Assembly: GCA_027596195.1 (NCBI GenBank)
Contig: JADGJG010000028.1
Location: 1-64,000 of the forward strand
Origin: Podochytrium sp. JEL0797
Lineage: Eukaryota; Chytridiomycota; Chytridiomycetes; Chytridiales; Chytriomycetaceae
Length of the DNA stretch: 64,000 bases
Reading direction: 5' to 3'
Shown here: positions 35,805-46,690 of the stretch, piece by piece
Position numbering within the stretch: the first letter of the stretch is position 1
Layout: each line of letters begins with the position of its first letter
Position numbers and translations under genes: made by a program
The notes under the pieces: generated by a model
What the model saw: only the letters and a program-made list of their open reading frames with translations
Told to the model about the DNA's origin: nothing
Databases searched by the model: none

Positions 35805-38764
35805 TTATTCCTGAATAGTGCTGCGTTGATGATGCGAAATTGAATTCTCATTATCGACATCCATCCCCGCAATAAATCTTTGAAGTACCATTTCATCCAA
35901 AAATTCGAGTTGAACCACCATTCTGACTGCTGCAGGTTCAAGAAATTCAAGCATCAGGAGTGATTCAGATTTTGAAATTTGGACAGCTTTCAGTGCGAAG
36001 GCAGTGGCGGTTTGGGTCGAAAGGAAGAGAACCCATGTTCTGTCGCGATGATGAAGGCGGAGCACTTCCGTCATGATCCATGGGTTGAAAAGAAGGCTGC
36101 GCTTAAGTTTTTGACGATACGGAAAGACGCCCTAAAAGCCGGAAAATGAAAGATTGGCGTGTCAGCTCAAGGAGGGAGCGCAAAAACAAAAACAAAACAC
36201 TTGCCAACGATTTGGCTTTCACTGCCACACGCTCTTTCCCTGCATCCCCCCACTTCAACTTTCTGAATACTTTGATATCCAACTTCCCCGCACCGCCACT
36301 CGACGTGCGCGTTCCCAAACTCGGAAACACACTCGACCCAGACCCTCGCATATTCGAGATTCCAAAGTCCTCCACGGTGGTACTCGCCTTTCTCAATGCC
36401 GGGTTGGCAAGACTCAATTTCGTGCTCGCCCTCCCCGCGGTTTTGAGAAATAATTTGCGGTTCCGATCCGCGAGGTAGATGGTGAATGCTTTGGGGATGT
36501 AGATGCATCCCATCGTTGCGCTTGCGAGGAGCCAGGTTGTGCCCACTTGCAGGAGGATCATGGATGCGGTTGTGTCTGTGCCGCCCACAAGGAGCAGTGG
36601 GACAATCACGACTCCGGCTACCGTGAACGTGGAAACAATGAGACTCGTGAAAGCGCTTTCACCAGTGAAACTCTCCACGTCTCTTGTGAGGAGAGTATAA
36701 ACAATCGCCACAAAGAGAAGGGTCACGTTGTAGACAAAGAGGGGCACAGTGGCCGCGTTGGAGGCGGACCCGTTCGAGCACGTAATGATAAATTGAGATG
36801 AGTTGATCTGTGTGACTGAAACCACAAAGTGTGGAGTCTTGATATGCCACGCCGACAAGAGCACAACTTCTCCCGCTGTGATGGCAATCACGGGAACCAA
36901 GATTTGGGTCCACGTGTTGAACCCCTTGTTCACTTTCTGTCCGCTCAGAATGAGGCGATAGCTCATTTGCATTTTGGGAATCACGCTTGCAATGATCAGG
37001 CAGAATCCCAGCAGTTGCAACCAAATGCGGGTTGTGCAGGTGGAGGGAGTCGGGCTTGCGTAAAAAAAGAAGACGGAGATGCAGAGCATGGTGGAACCAG
37101 TTGTGATGGGAAACAGAAATGCGAGGGTGGTTCGTTTCATTGTGGGCATGTCTCGGAAGTGAAAGAGGAATCCGATGGCGGCGACGCATTCCACCATTCC
37201 GAAAATAAAGAACAACAAAATGGCAAGACCGGTGGAAGATTTTGAATCGAGGACGACCTCGCTGGTGAGAATGATGGAAGGGCCGTCAAGAGGCGGGATT
37301 GAGGATCCTGGCAATTTTGATTAGCGTCGCGTTGTGTCGTTCAAATACGTGAATGCAGTCCCTAGCATGTCTGTTTGACCAAACACTGAGAAGGAAAATA
37401 GTGAGACAGTTGAAAAATATAAGTTCAGAATGAATCAACTCACAAGTAGTGTTCAGATCGTCTCCAGTAAAATAGGCGACCAAATACGGCATATTGAGGT
37501 CTCCGTCGTCGTTCAAAACAACTGGCTGAGCGGTCAGGCCATTATAACTCAAATTTTGAAACAGCGTGAAATTCATTCGGTCCTGCAACTGCCTGGAAGC
37601 CAGCATTTCTGGCGTCAACGACGCATTCGACCTCAATAACTTGTCAAAGCCCAAAAGCATCATGGTCACGCAATCGAAATTCTGTTCGATTCCTTGCTGT
37701 CCAAACCATTCGAAAGTGTAGTCTGCACTTGAGACTCCCATAATTTCGAGGACTATATTGTACCATTCTCTTTCGAGGCTCGTGGTTGGGTTTGGTGGTG
37801 GATTGTAAAGCATGAATAGTCCCGGATATTCAGCAAACGTGGACGCCATCCCGTCAACTAAAAGATAACTCATTTTCAGCGAGATGGAATCGAAATATTT
37901 TTACACTTAACGATTCGAGATTTCAGAGACGATTGTGGAATCAGCAGCATACGTGATCCACACGTATTCTGGGCCCACAAGTCCACAGGAAGCCATTTCC
38001 GAATAGATTCGACTCATGAAGTCAGTTGATATTGCTGACTCGATTCCAACTGCTTGCAGGAGCGACACGCCGTTCACTTGCATTGCATTCATGATATCAA
38101 TTGCGACTGAGCAAAGAACTAATCAGACCAAAAACCATAAACGAATTAAACATGTCTCACATTGCGAACTCATGTTATCGTCTTGTTGAATTATCATTGC
38201 ATATCGCAAAACATTCCACGTCTTGATCAGCTGGTACATGTGATTTCCCAATCCCGCTGAAGTCAATGGTCTCCAGAAATAGGAAAACTTTGATTTATCA
38301 GACAGACTCGGCGAAGTGGAACAAAACGACGCGTAGGGGATCTGAGCGACGGAAAATTCTTGGGCAGGGCCCGTAGCCATGGTTGAATATTCACAACCCA
38401 CAATTCCCAACACGTCTTGCGAGTTTTCAATGATTTCAATTCCTGTGATGGCAGCTGCGTATCCTGCCGTGTGGCCGGTGAAATCTTGTTCGACGGTTGG
38501 CCAGTACGCGCCACAATCGGTAAAGCGCTTTAGATTTACGTGCACGCCAGGTAGGATGTTTGGATTTCGGTTCACTATTTCGATCGCAGCTAGTATTGAT
38601 ATATCGTTGAGGTACGTGTATCCCGTGTTGTCGTTCCAGTTGTACAGGTTTGCGTCGTAGCGGGTAGTGAAATTTGACACAACCGAGTGGTGGACTTTCA
38701 CATGAGGCAAGTAGCAATACCATGCAATAAATCCCAGTGTGATATTGACAGAAGTTGCGCTCAT
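35805..38764 (-). pseudogene. Class C GPCR-like receptor, subfamily D, damaged copy
   Basis: Tandem paralogue of 31762-34851 (MSATSVNITLGFIAWYCYLPHV at 38764), with most domains still open. Four differences point to decay. First, about 25 residues of lobe 2 are missing in frame (around 38030: ESAISTDFMSRIYSEM, where the paralogue has YACAVLHQLDARYFIISGQ before DFMSQ). Second, about 47 bases are lost near 37325, removing PVFNGG and the intron donor before the helices, so NDTTRR runs into TAA. Third, the donor after AKSL near 36206 is GC instead of GT. Fourth, the intron inside GFDK/LLRS is absent. The membrane domain and PH-like tail are otherwise intact, so recent inactivation, or use as a separate helix-only protein, is possible. 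Confidence 0.65.
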
Positions 38765-39001
38765 GTTGGACAGAGTGGGTTGGTTTGACTTGATTTGCAC
38801 AAGAGATTTTCACGCGCGGATGAAGATTTTCATCAGTCATATTTACCACACGAAGAAGGAGCATGAAAAAGGCTATATTGGCGCAGAACGCGCCGTAATC
38901 AACGGATGGCCGTTCAAAATCGACCACTGAGTGAAACGAAATTTTTCATTTTTTGTAATCTCCGACTTGTTTCGCCGAAACACTTTCCCACACTTCCACC
39001 A

Positions 39002-40304
39002 ATGATCTCCATCGCGGCCCGCACCAACTCGACCGCCACAGACTCCTCGCAGGCCTCCGCCTTCTCCACCGCCACGATCGAATCGAAGCGCAAAACCGTC
39101 GCCGAACTCGTGTGCGAAGAATCCGAAGTCAAAGCGGCCATCTCCAACATTGAATGGTACGGCTTCGCTGCCGCGGGTCTCAAGACCCTTGATGAGCTTT
39201 CGCGGAAGGGGAATCCGGAGGCGAGGGATTACTTGGACCCGGAAAGGAGTACGATGAATGTGCAAAAGTGTTTCAAGGCTGCGCATCTGTTTGGGGAGCA
39301 TTTTCTGGGATTGGGGGATCATGCGTCGGCAGTGAGGTGGTTTAAGCGGGCTGCAGAAGGTAGGGGTTGTGTGTGTGATCACGAGTGGAAGCAGCTTTTA
39401 ATCAAACGAATCAGTCAACTACCACGAGAGCCAGGTCTCGTACGCCGCCTATCTGCTCACAGGCAAGGCTGTAGACAGCCCAGACCCAGGTCTTGCCATT
39501 GCCTTTCTCATGAAGGCATGGGAGAGTGCGAAAAACAAGCACGCTGCGCTGGCCCTCGGGGAGGCATATGCGAAGGGGGTGGGAGTCCCGGAGAGAGACG
39601 TAACAAAGAGCGTCATGTGGTACACGCGAGCATGGGATCAAGGGTATGTTGTGCTGAAGTGGGTGTATGTGTTTTGTTGACGTGGATTCTTTTGCAGCAA
39701 GTTCCCCGATGCCGCGTACGTCGTTGGATTCAGCCACGGAGCAGGAGTTCTCCCTTTCAGTGCAGCCATCAACCCCGGCGATGAGGACAAATCGAAGGGA
39801 TTCAATTCCTCCGGGCTGACCAACATGAATGTCAATGAGACGCTGCTGAATCGCGTGGGTGGGATGACCACTGAGCCTGAATCCAACGCAGAAGTGAAAG
39901 AGCCTGAACCCGCATCACCCGCACCCGCATCTCTCCCCGTCTTTGTGAATCCCATACCGGTCGATTTTGTACAAGCCGCGATTTGGTACAAAAAGGCTGC
40001 TGCGTATGGCCACCCACGTGCGTGCAACAACCTCGCTGAACTCTACATGACGGGCAAAGGTCTCCCTGTGCATGAATCAACGGGATTCAAATATTTCCAA
40101 AAGGCGTCAACGGCCGGGCTTGCGGAAGGGCATTACAATCTCGGACGGTGTTATTTCTCGGCGAGGGGGTGTTGGGAAAACAAAAAGAAGGCGGAGGAGT
40201 TGTTTCGGATGGCCGAGAAGTTGGGGATTGTGGAAGCCACAAAGAGTTTGGAGCCGTTTCGGGCTGAGGTGATGAAGCAGCGGACGGGGGGTTGGTTTAG
40301 CTGA
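39002..40304 (+). CDS. Sel1-repeat protein
   Basis: Three exons (39002-39359, 39415-39643, 39698-40304) give 397 residues. Sel1-like helical pairs are evident: HFLGLGDHASAVRWFKRAAE, YHESQVSYAAYLLTGKAV, ALALGEAYAKGVGVPERDVT with VMWYTRAWDQG, QAAIWYKKAAAYGHPRACNN with LAELYMTGKGLPV, and GFKYFQKASTAGLAEGHYNLG. An insert rich in Pro/Glu (about residues 255-300) separates the last repeats. Such proteins act as scaffolds; fungal examples include activators of chitin synthase and ERAD factors, but no specific role is shown. The first 45 residues are Ser/Thr/Ala-rich. The sequence is clearly related to the C-terminal part of the gene at 61309. It is divergent from the damaged receptor, 237 bases away. 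Confidence 0.85.
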
Positions 40305-40383
40305 AGTTGGATTTGTTATTATTCTTGGATCAGTACTTTTTATCGCGTGGAGAAAAAAACAAAACAAACTAAAATCTTCAAAA

Positions 40384-41735
40384 ATGGAAACGTTCCGCCA
40401 CATCTCCACTGCGAATCGACGATCCTCTGGATCCCACCAAAATCACCACCAGCAATGGAACCACTCGTCTGAATCAACCAGTCGAATCGACTCGTTGGCC
40501 CTGGTTCGTACTTCCTCATTCTCGTTTCGAATCAATCCAACCCAACAAACCAACCAGATCCTCCTCGCTGCCGCACTTCTCGTTTCCACAATGATCCTCG
40601 TGAACGACGGGTGTGATCATTTCTTCTCAAGTCTTGCCCATCAAACTGAACCCTCCCTCACAGCATCGTGGCTTCCTACAGCACACAAACTACGACCACA
40701 ACAGCAGCACCCACACCACCCTCGCGATCTTCCCGCCGCTCTCCAGCAGCACAACGCGAACCTGTTGTAGCGAGAATCCGACGGGCCATGACGTTCCGCA
40801 AACAACGCAGCGCCACGGCGTTACCGACACAATCGAGTCAACGGCTGGGTGCAGGCAATCTAGGTCAGGAGGATGAAGAGAACAATGCGTTGTTGAGGGA
40901 AATGTTTGGGTTGGAGGGTGCCGGTGGGGAGGCCTCGGGAGTGAATCGCGAAGCCATGGAGGATTCATCACGCGAATCGGAAGCGTTGGATCATGTTGAG
41001 AAAACGGATCAACATGTCCAAGACGAACAGGACGAAACCGCGATTAGTGCGATTCAACAGCTTGATGAAATGGCCGACGACGACGACACGGACGCGTTGG
41101 CCGAAACGGAGGAATCAGAAGAGGAAGACGCATCTTCCAGTAGTCTCGACGAATTCAGCGACCTAGACGAAGATGAACTATTTGTTGGAGTGCGCGGACC
41201 GGCTTTGACTTCTCCACGGTTGGACGCTGCGAGTGTTTTATCCGGTTCACACGCGTCCTTGTTGTCGAATGAACAAATTGAGCTGGAAGCGGCTTTGGTG
41301 GATGAGATTCTGATGGAGCAGCAGCCTGGTGCGATGAATGTGGATGTGGGTGTGGGTGACGCGTTGGGGAGTGGAACTGCGGATGTGGTGAGGAGGAGGA
41401 GGATGCTTTCGTATTTGCCGCGGCTGACGCGGTCTAGTAATGCAACTGTGGGTAATAGCGCGACTTCACCGCTCTTTGCCGCAACGGGAGACGGAGGCCC
41501 TACATGGCGAGCCGCCACGTCGCGGCGGTTACGCCAGATTCCACGGCGGATTCGCAGGAACGTGGGGAGTGTGGCGAATGCGACAACGGCAGCAGGGAGT
41601 TTGGTGGCGGTGGGGGCTGTGTTGTTGTTGGCAGTGTTGTGGGTCATCAAGATTCGCGGGTGGAGTTGGTTGCCGCGGTTTTGGCAGTTGGTGACGCGTC
41701 GCGGAACCGGGACGGGCGGGGGAAATGCAGTGTGA
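40384..41735 (+). CDS. Acidic putative two-helix membrane protein, unknown family
   Basis: Two exons (40384-40610, 40664-41735) give 432 residues. Exon 1 ends with a hydrophobic segment (ILLAAALLVSTMILVND) and splices in phase to IVASYSTQT. The middle is long, disordered and very acidic (ADDDDTDALAETEESEEEDA; SSSLDEFSDLDEDELF). An Arg-rich piece (RRLRQIPRRIRRNVG) precedes a second hydrophobic helix (AGSLVAVGAVLLLAVLWVI) near the C-terminus. I do not recognise the family. The second exon alone is open from a GTG, so an alternative shorter protein starting at a later ATG cannot be excluded; the ATG at 40384 just after an A-rich leader is preferred. Confidence 0.6.
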
Positions 41736-41852
41736 GAATACAATTGGAATGATGTAACGTGCGAGTTTAGAGGGTTTAAATTAGAGAATGTAGGGCTGGG
41801 TGCGAGCGCAGTGGGGTTTATTCTTTGTTCCGAGAATTCCCGAGCCAGAAAA

Positions 41853-42885
41853 ATGCTTTCCGCACGGCGCTTGTTTTCGGCCCCGCTTCCACTCCGTCGC
41901 AGTCTCTTTTCGTCCGCCAAAGAAGCACCCGAATGCCTCTTTGAGAAGCTCAGCGGCAAAGACGAAGGTGCTTGACTCGATGCTTCCCCGCTCTCCTCAA
42001 ACCAGAACTACTTCTTTAACTCACTCGTAACACCTCGCCTCCCCCTAATCAATCTCTTCACTCCGCCCAGGAATCACGGTCATCACCTTCAACCGCCCCT
42101 CCGCGCGCAACGCCCTCGGCAAAACCTTCCTCTCCCAATTCCGCCGGGGCCTCGCCGAGCTCCGCTTCGACGACGCAACGCGTGTTGTGATTCTGCGGTC
42201 CGCCATCGACAAGGTCTTTTGCGCGGGTGCCGATTTGAAGGAACGCGCCACAATGTCGCCAAAGGAGGTGGGCGTGTTTGTGCACTCGTTGAGATCGGCG
42301 TTTAGTGAAGTCGAGACGTTACCGGTGCCTACGATTGCCGCGATTGATGGTGCTGCGCTTGGGGGTGGGTTGGAGGTGGCGTTGGCGGCGGATATTCGTG
42401 TTGCTGGTGAGAGAATACTTTGTTTTGATTCGCGTCGCTTTGTTCACACTCACTCCACATGCCTTAAATAATGAATAGGCGGAGGAGCCCGCCTTGGACT
42501 CCCCGAAACGAAACTCGCCATCATCCCCGGCGCCGGCGGCACCCAACGCCTCCCCCGCCTCATTGGCGCCTCCAGAGCCAAAGAGCTAGTATTCACAGGC
42601 CGCGTATTAGACGCCAAAACGGCTGAAAAATACGGACTCGTGAACCACGCGGTGGACGGGGTCGCGTTTGAAAAGGCTGTCGAGATTGCGAGGGAAATGT
42701 TGGGTGCTGGACCTGTGGCGATTCGGATGGCCAAGTTTGCGATTGATAAGGGGATGCAGGTGGATGGGGGGAGTGGGATGGCGATTGAGCAGGCTTGTTA
42801 TGCGCAGGTGATTCCGACTGAGGATCGGGTGGAGGGGTTGAGGGCGTTTAAGGAGAAGCGGGTGCCGGTTTACAAGGGGAAATAA
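41853..42885 (+). CDS. Mitochondrial enoyl-CoA hydratase family protein (AUH-like)
   Basis: Three exons (41853-41967, 42071-42406, 42479-42885) give 285 residues. The N-terminus [20 protein letters not shown] is an Arg-rich amphipathic mitochondrial presequence. The crotonase fold shows [26 protein letters not shown] (oxyanion hole), [40 protein letters not shown] (both catalytic Glu positions present) and a C-terminal end [24 protein letters not shown]. The last motif and overall similarity fit methylglutaconyl-CoA hydratase (AUH) in leucine breakdown better than short-chain enoyl-CoA hydratase, but substrate cannot be fixed from sequence alone. A decayed copy of exon 3 is at 52456-52852. 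Confidence 0.92.
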
Positions 42886-43129
42886 AAAGAATTAAAAGGA
42901 CGCGTATGAGTTTAAATGTCTGATATGCGCTGACTTGATCCAATCAAAAAGAGAACCCATGCTATTAGCATTGAATTTAGTTTTTCACCCCGGTCGGAGA
43001 CCAGGGAAAGGTGAAGTCGCTGTCATCCAAGCGTCTCCGAGGCGCCACCTAAAGAAAATTGGAAAAGATCACAAGTTGGAACTAGCCGAAAAGGCAGAAA
43101 CTGAAACTAGCCAGTGGGGATATAGCTGG

Positions 43130-43668
43130 AGTCAAAAGATTGATTATGGCTGGTGGGGAGGTCGCAGATTTCAACTTTCCTCTGAAGCAAGATGCCTGTG
43201 TTTGGGTGGTTTGCACGTTGGCGCTCGCGTTGATGATTTTTCCAAGGGTCTTGGTTCGCATTCTTGTCATGCGAGCTGAAAAATTACTGCCAAGTGAGGA
43301 GAAAGTAGGCGGATTAAAAATTTCTGGAGGCAAAACTCTCAATAACTCGAGAGTTGAGCACATCAAAATGAATGGAAAGTCAGAACCAGTTTCGGCTTCA
43401 AAAATGGGAATTCGTACTTCACGTGCGATGAAGATTGGAAAGAATGAATGTGAACGTGTTCTGCGCGTCCTCATTGACAAGAATCCAATCGCGATCTTCG
43501 AAATCTGTCTGGTGTTTCCGTATTCTCGACAAAACGACTGTCACTCAGTTAGAATCAGTTGTGAAAATCAAAACGACCATTCCGGAAAAGGGAATGGAGT
43601 TGGAATGTGAAATTGAATTTGAATACAGCCAGCTGGCTTCTCAATGGGCCCCACAGATTCACGCGTAA
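43130..43668 (+). pseudogene. Receptor relic: helix 6 to C-terminus, subfamily A
   Basis: Opens in helix 6-7 (ADFNFPLKQDACVWVVCTLA), runs through the linker (SEEKVGGLKISGGKTLNNS) to ERVLRVLIDKNPIA, then lacks about 35 codons of the PH-like domain and shifts frame into SVWCFRILDKTTVTQLESVV and SQLASQWAPQIHA. It has no 5' part, so it is a dead 3' fragment. It lies 250 bases after the hydratase gene; the region between 43669 and 44198 has no supported gene. Confidence 0.85.
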
Positions 43669-44198
43669 TCTTAGGTCAATAAAAATAACCATCCGGATTT
43701 TAAATGCCAATTCTTCCTTTCGGTGCCCTACGACGACTAGCCGATACTGGGGCGACACGGGCGGACAAAAGAATGAAGTGCGATGGATGTTTTTCGGGAC
43801 TCAAATGGAGTCGTCGGAACAGAATTGTTTATGTGTCTCATCTGCAACGGGTGTTTCTGTATCACCGGAAATGGATGTTGCAAAATGAAGTCCATGTCTC
43901 CTGATTCGTTATCCACCCCGCAAGCCAACCACGAATGATCTACAACGCATGCCCGCTTTTTTGACGTCGGACGAAGCGATACTACCTATTCTCCCCGCCT
44001 TCTGGATAATAACTGAAGCATGTTTAGCGTGCACGACGATGGCCAATGAGGCAGTCTTCCCTCTACGTTCAACTTGCCTTTGAGTTAGCAACAGCCATTT
44101 TCGGAAACCACCGAAGGCGCTTGTGTCATCACGTCATCCATCAACGGCTCCCGCGAACCAGAAGTCCTCCCACCACTCTGTAAAACTCGCTCGAAAAC

Positions 44199-44660
44199 TT
44201 GGCCTCCGCCCAATTCACAGTTTCGTTCCCATTGGAGGATCAAGACGGTCTCTGCTCAGTCACATTTGGACCTGCGGTTGTGCTTGATCGAGTGTCGTCG
44301 CGTTGGGAAACGATTTTGTACTGGCTGCCAGAGCCAGCATATATTCTAATATGCCGGAAGGAACCGTCAATTCTTTCACTTGAATCGGATTCAATAGTTC
44401 TGAACCGCTCGGGATCGGGATTTGTTGTCTCCGCCACGAAATGGGGCCGAGAGAATTGCGTGCGAATTTTCCACATCAAAGATGGTGTGAATGGAATCGT
44501 GGAGAGGCCTGATGGGGAACGAAGAAATGATTTGCCGCGCGTGTGATCAATCGTTTTGGGGGTTGAAATGATGTAGACGGCGTTATCATGCGGGTGTGAG
44601 GAATGTGTTTTATTGCTCGTTGGAGTGTCAGGAGGTGGATTGGGAGTACCCAATACTCGC
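44199..44660 (+). pseudogene. Relic of a MYND zinc-finger gene (copy 1)
   Basis: The first part reads FGPAVVLDRVSSRWETILYW and PSILSLESDSIVLNRSGSG. A one-base shift near 44515 leads to NEEMICRACDQSFWGLK, an in-frame TGA, then CRRRYHAGVRNVFYCSLECQEVDWEY. The Cys spacing (CxxC...C...YCSxECQxxDW) is that of a MYND finger, a protein-interaction zinc module. The stop inside the finger and the frameshift make it a pseudogene unless an intron covers them. Related pieces follow at 46728 and 54080. Confidence 0.6.
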
Positions 44661-44685
44661 GTGTTTGATTTTTCTCTCCAAAGAA

Positions 44686-45678
44686 ATGCTCACTTCTCGG
44701 ACGATCCTTATTGGCTGTGCAGGTTTGATACCACTCCATTATAATGGTCCTACTGATAGCAGCTACTAGGAGCCTCATGTTCGGGCAAGAGCACCCTCAC
44801 CGAATGGCTGGCAAGACTCCTCGATCTGCCTGTCATCCACCAGGTTTGTTTCGACTTCTTCCGTCGCCCATAACGAAACCTTCGTTCTTAGGACAAGTTC
44901 TTTAAAGCCGATTCACTGGTTCCTGTGGTCGAAGGCGTGCAGCACTGGGACTGTCCCGAAGCCCTTGATGTGAGATACGCAACACGCAACACTGGCTGAA
45001 TTCTTCGAACCCCCATCCTCGCATATGCAGATGGACGCATTCGTCTCCCACCTCAAACACATCAAATCAGACCCCAACCCCATCGAATCGAAACTTGATC
45101 CAAACCGCCCCGTCATTTCATCCAAGGATATCCCCCCTGCGGTTCTCGAAGGGTGGATGCATCGAACTGAGTCGTTCCGCAACAAGTACGGAAGTGGCTC
45201 ACCCAACCCAGTGATTGGAAAGCGGGTCGTTCTTGTGGATGGGTTCCTGATGATGGATAGTGAGCGGGTGATGCGGGAGCTCGATTTTGTCGTGTTTCTG
45301 CATTCGGGGTATGAGACTTTGAAGGGGAGGAGAGATGCGAGGTCGTATATCACGTTGGAAGGTTTGTACATGGTTTTGGTTCGAAGTCTTACGTTTCGTT
45401 TGTTTGAACGCGATACTCCCATGGCACAAACAGGGTCATGGCAAGATCCGCCTGGATATTTCGATCAAATTGTATTTCCGGCTTATGAAAAGTACAATGC
45501 GCGTGTTTTGGCGAAATTGACGCGTGGTGTGGGGAGTGAAACTGTAAATGTTGATATTGTCGGGGAGGCGGGTACTGCGGAAACAGTCACCGTGCACGCG
45601 ATGGATACTGGAATGGTTGGGATTGCAAAGATGATTGAGGATGCTGTTGACGTCGTAGTGAAAGAGATCGAGATTTGA
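44686..45678 (+). CDS. NRK1: Nicotinamide riboside kinase-like protein
   Basis: Five exons (44686-44722, 44770-44843, 44892-44969, 45031-45361, 45434-45678) give 254 residues. The P-loop [20 protein letters not shown] is split by intron 1. HQDKFFKADSLVP (substrate-binding Asp/Lys region), [21 protein letters not shown] and [16 protein letters not shown] are hallmarks of NRK, which phosphorylates nicotinamide riboside in NAD salvage. The start ATG lies just after the MYND relic, so its promoter overlaps that relic. The last intron (45362-45433) happens to be open in frame, so retention would still give a protein. A second, intact paralogue is at 53071 and a dead copy at 45830-46690. Confidence 0.9.
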
Positions 45679-45829
45679 ACGCTTCCAAGAACAATAGCAT
45701 CCTTCCATGGATCTTCCTCCAGCCTGTCGTATGATAAAGTTGCGTAATTATTCTGCTAATCTCAGTCGAACAGCTTAAGGGCGATGGCCTGCCCAAGTCA
45801 GGTTACATGCCAGCTTTCACAACCTGCCA

Positions 45830-46690
45830 CTGCTATTGATGTTTATGATATCGCGACTCACGCGAATGGATTCTTCATCCTTGCAATTGAGTTTTCCGAC
45901 AGAAAATGCCTGGAAAAGGTACTCATGAAGCAAACCAGGACAAGTTCTTCAAGCCAGACTTGCAGATTCCAGTCGTTAATGGAGTCCAACACTGGGATTG
46001 CCCCGAGGCGATCGACGTGGGTGGCAGTTCCTGATCTGGCGGCGGTTTGATATCTGAGCCTGATATTTCGTTCCAGATGCACGCATTCGCGGCATACCTA
46101 TCGGATATCGAATATCATCCTCGAAGGGTTGCTTCCGAACTGTCGCCGAATAGAGCCGCGATCCACGAAACGGATGTGGATCCACTCGTTTCGCCCGATT
46201 TGATGGCGAAAGCGGAATGGAAGCTGTGACAATGAAATATCATGGTTTGTTCTAGTGGATGGATTCCTGATGATGAACGATGATTGCGCGTTGGAACAGC
46301 TTGATTTCGTCGTGTTTCTGCACTCTGATTTCGCAATGCTGAAAAGGAGAAGAGAGAGTCGATTCTCGTATGTGACATTAGAAGGTACCGTTGTTTCATC
46401 TATGTGTTTCATATCTTCCGGTGGGCAATAATTGCGAAATGCGAAACAAAGGGACCTGGCAAGACCCTCCTGGTTATTTCGACAACTGCGTGTTTCCTGC
46501 TTATGAGCAATTCAACACACGAGTCTTGTCGAAATTGGATGCGAGTGTTGTGGTTCAAAGTACATCCGTTTCACCCAATGCGGTTGTTGGACAAATGGAC
46601 GCATTCCATCAACAGTGGACTTGTTGGAATTACGGATATGGTTTCTAGCGCTTACCAGCTTATTGTGAACGCTCTTTCTCATAAAGATTG
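45830..46690 (+). pseudogene. Dead nicotinamide riboside kinase copy
   Basis: Matches the NRK-like gene at 53071 but lacks most of exon 1 and all of exon 2, so there is no P-loop: the ATG region runs via a deletion straight into DKFFKPDLQIP-like sequence. Exon 4 sequence ([20 protein letters not shown]) is interrupted near 46225, where about 15 codons ([11 protein letters not shown] in the intact copy) are gone and a stop follows. [20 protein letters not shown] and [17 protein letters not shown] are still readable. Confidence 0.8.

Noticed and set aside
43690..44100. Short Cys-containing frames (CDGCFSGLKW; CLICNGCFCITGNGCC) that hint at another zinc finger
   Set aside because: The Cys clusters are in different frames, do not line up with the MYND pattern and have no start or splice support.
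45362..45433. Reading the last NRK intron as coding, since it is open in frame
   Set aside because: It has GT-AG ends, no similarity to NRK proteins, and the second NRK copy has a non-open intron at the same place.
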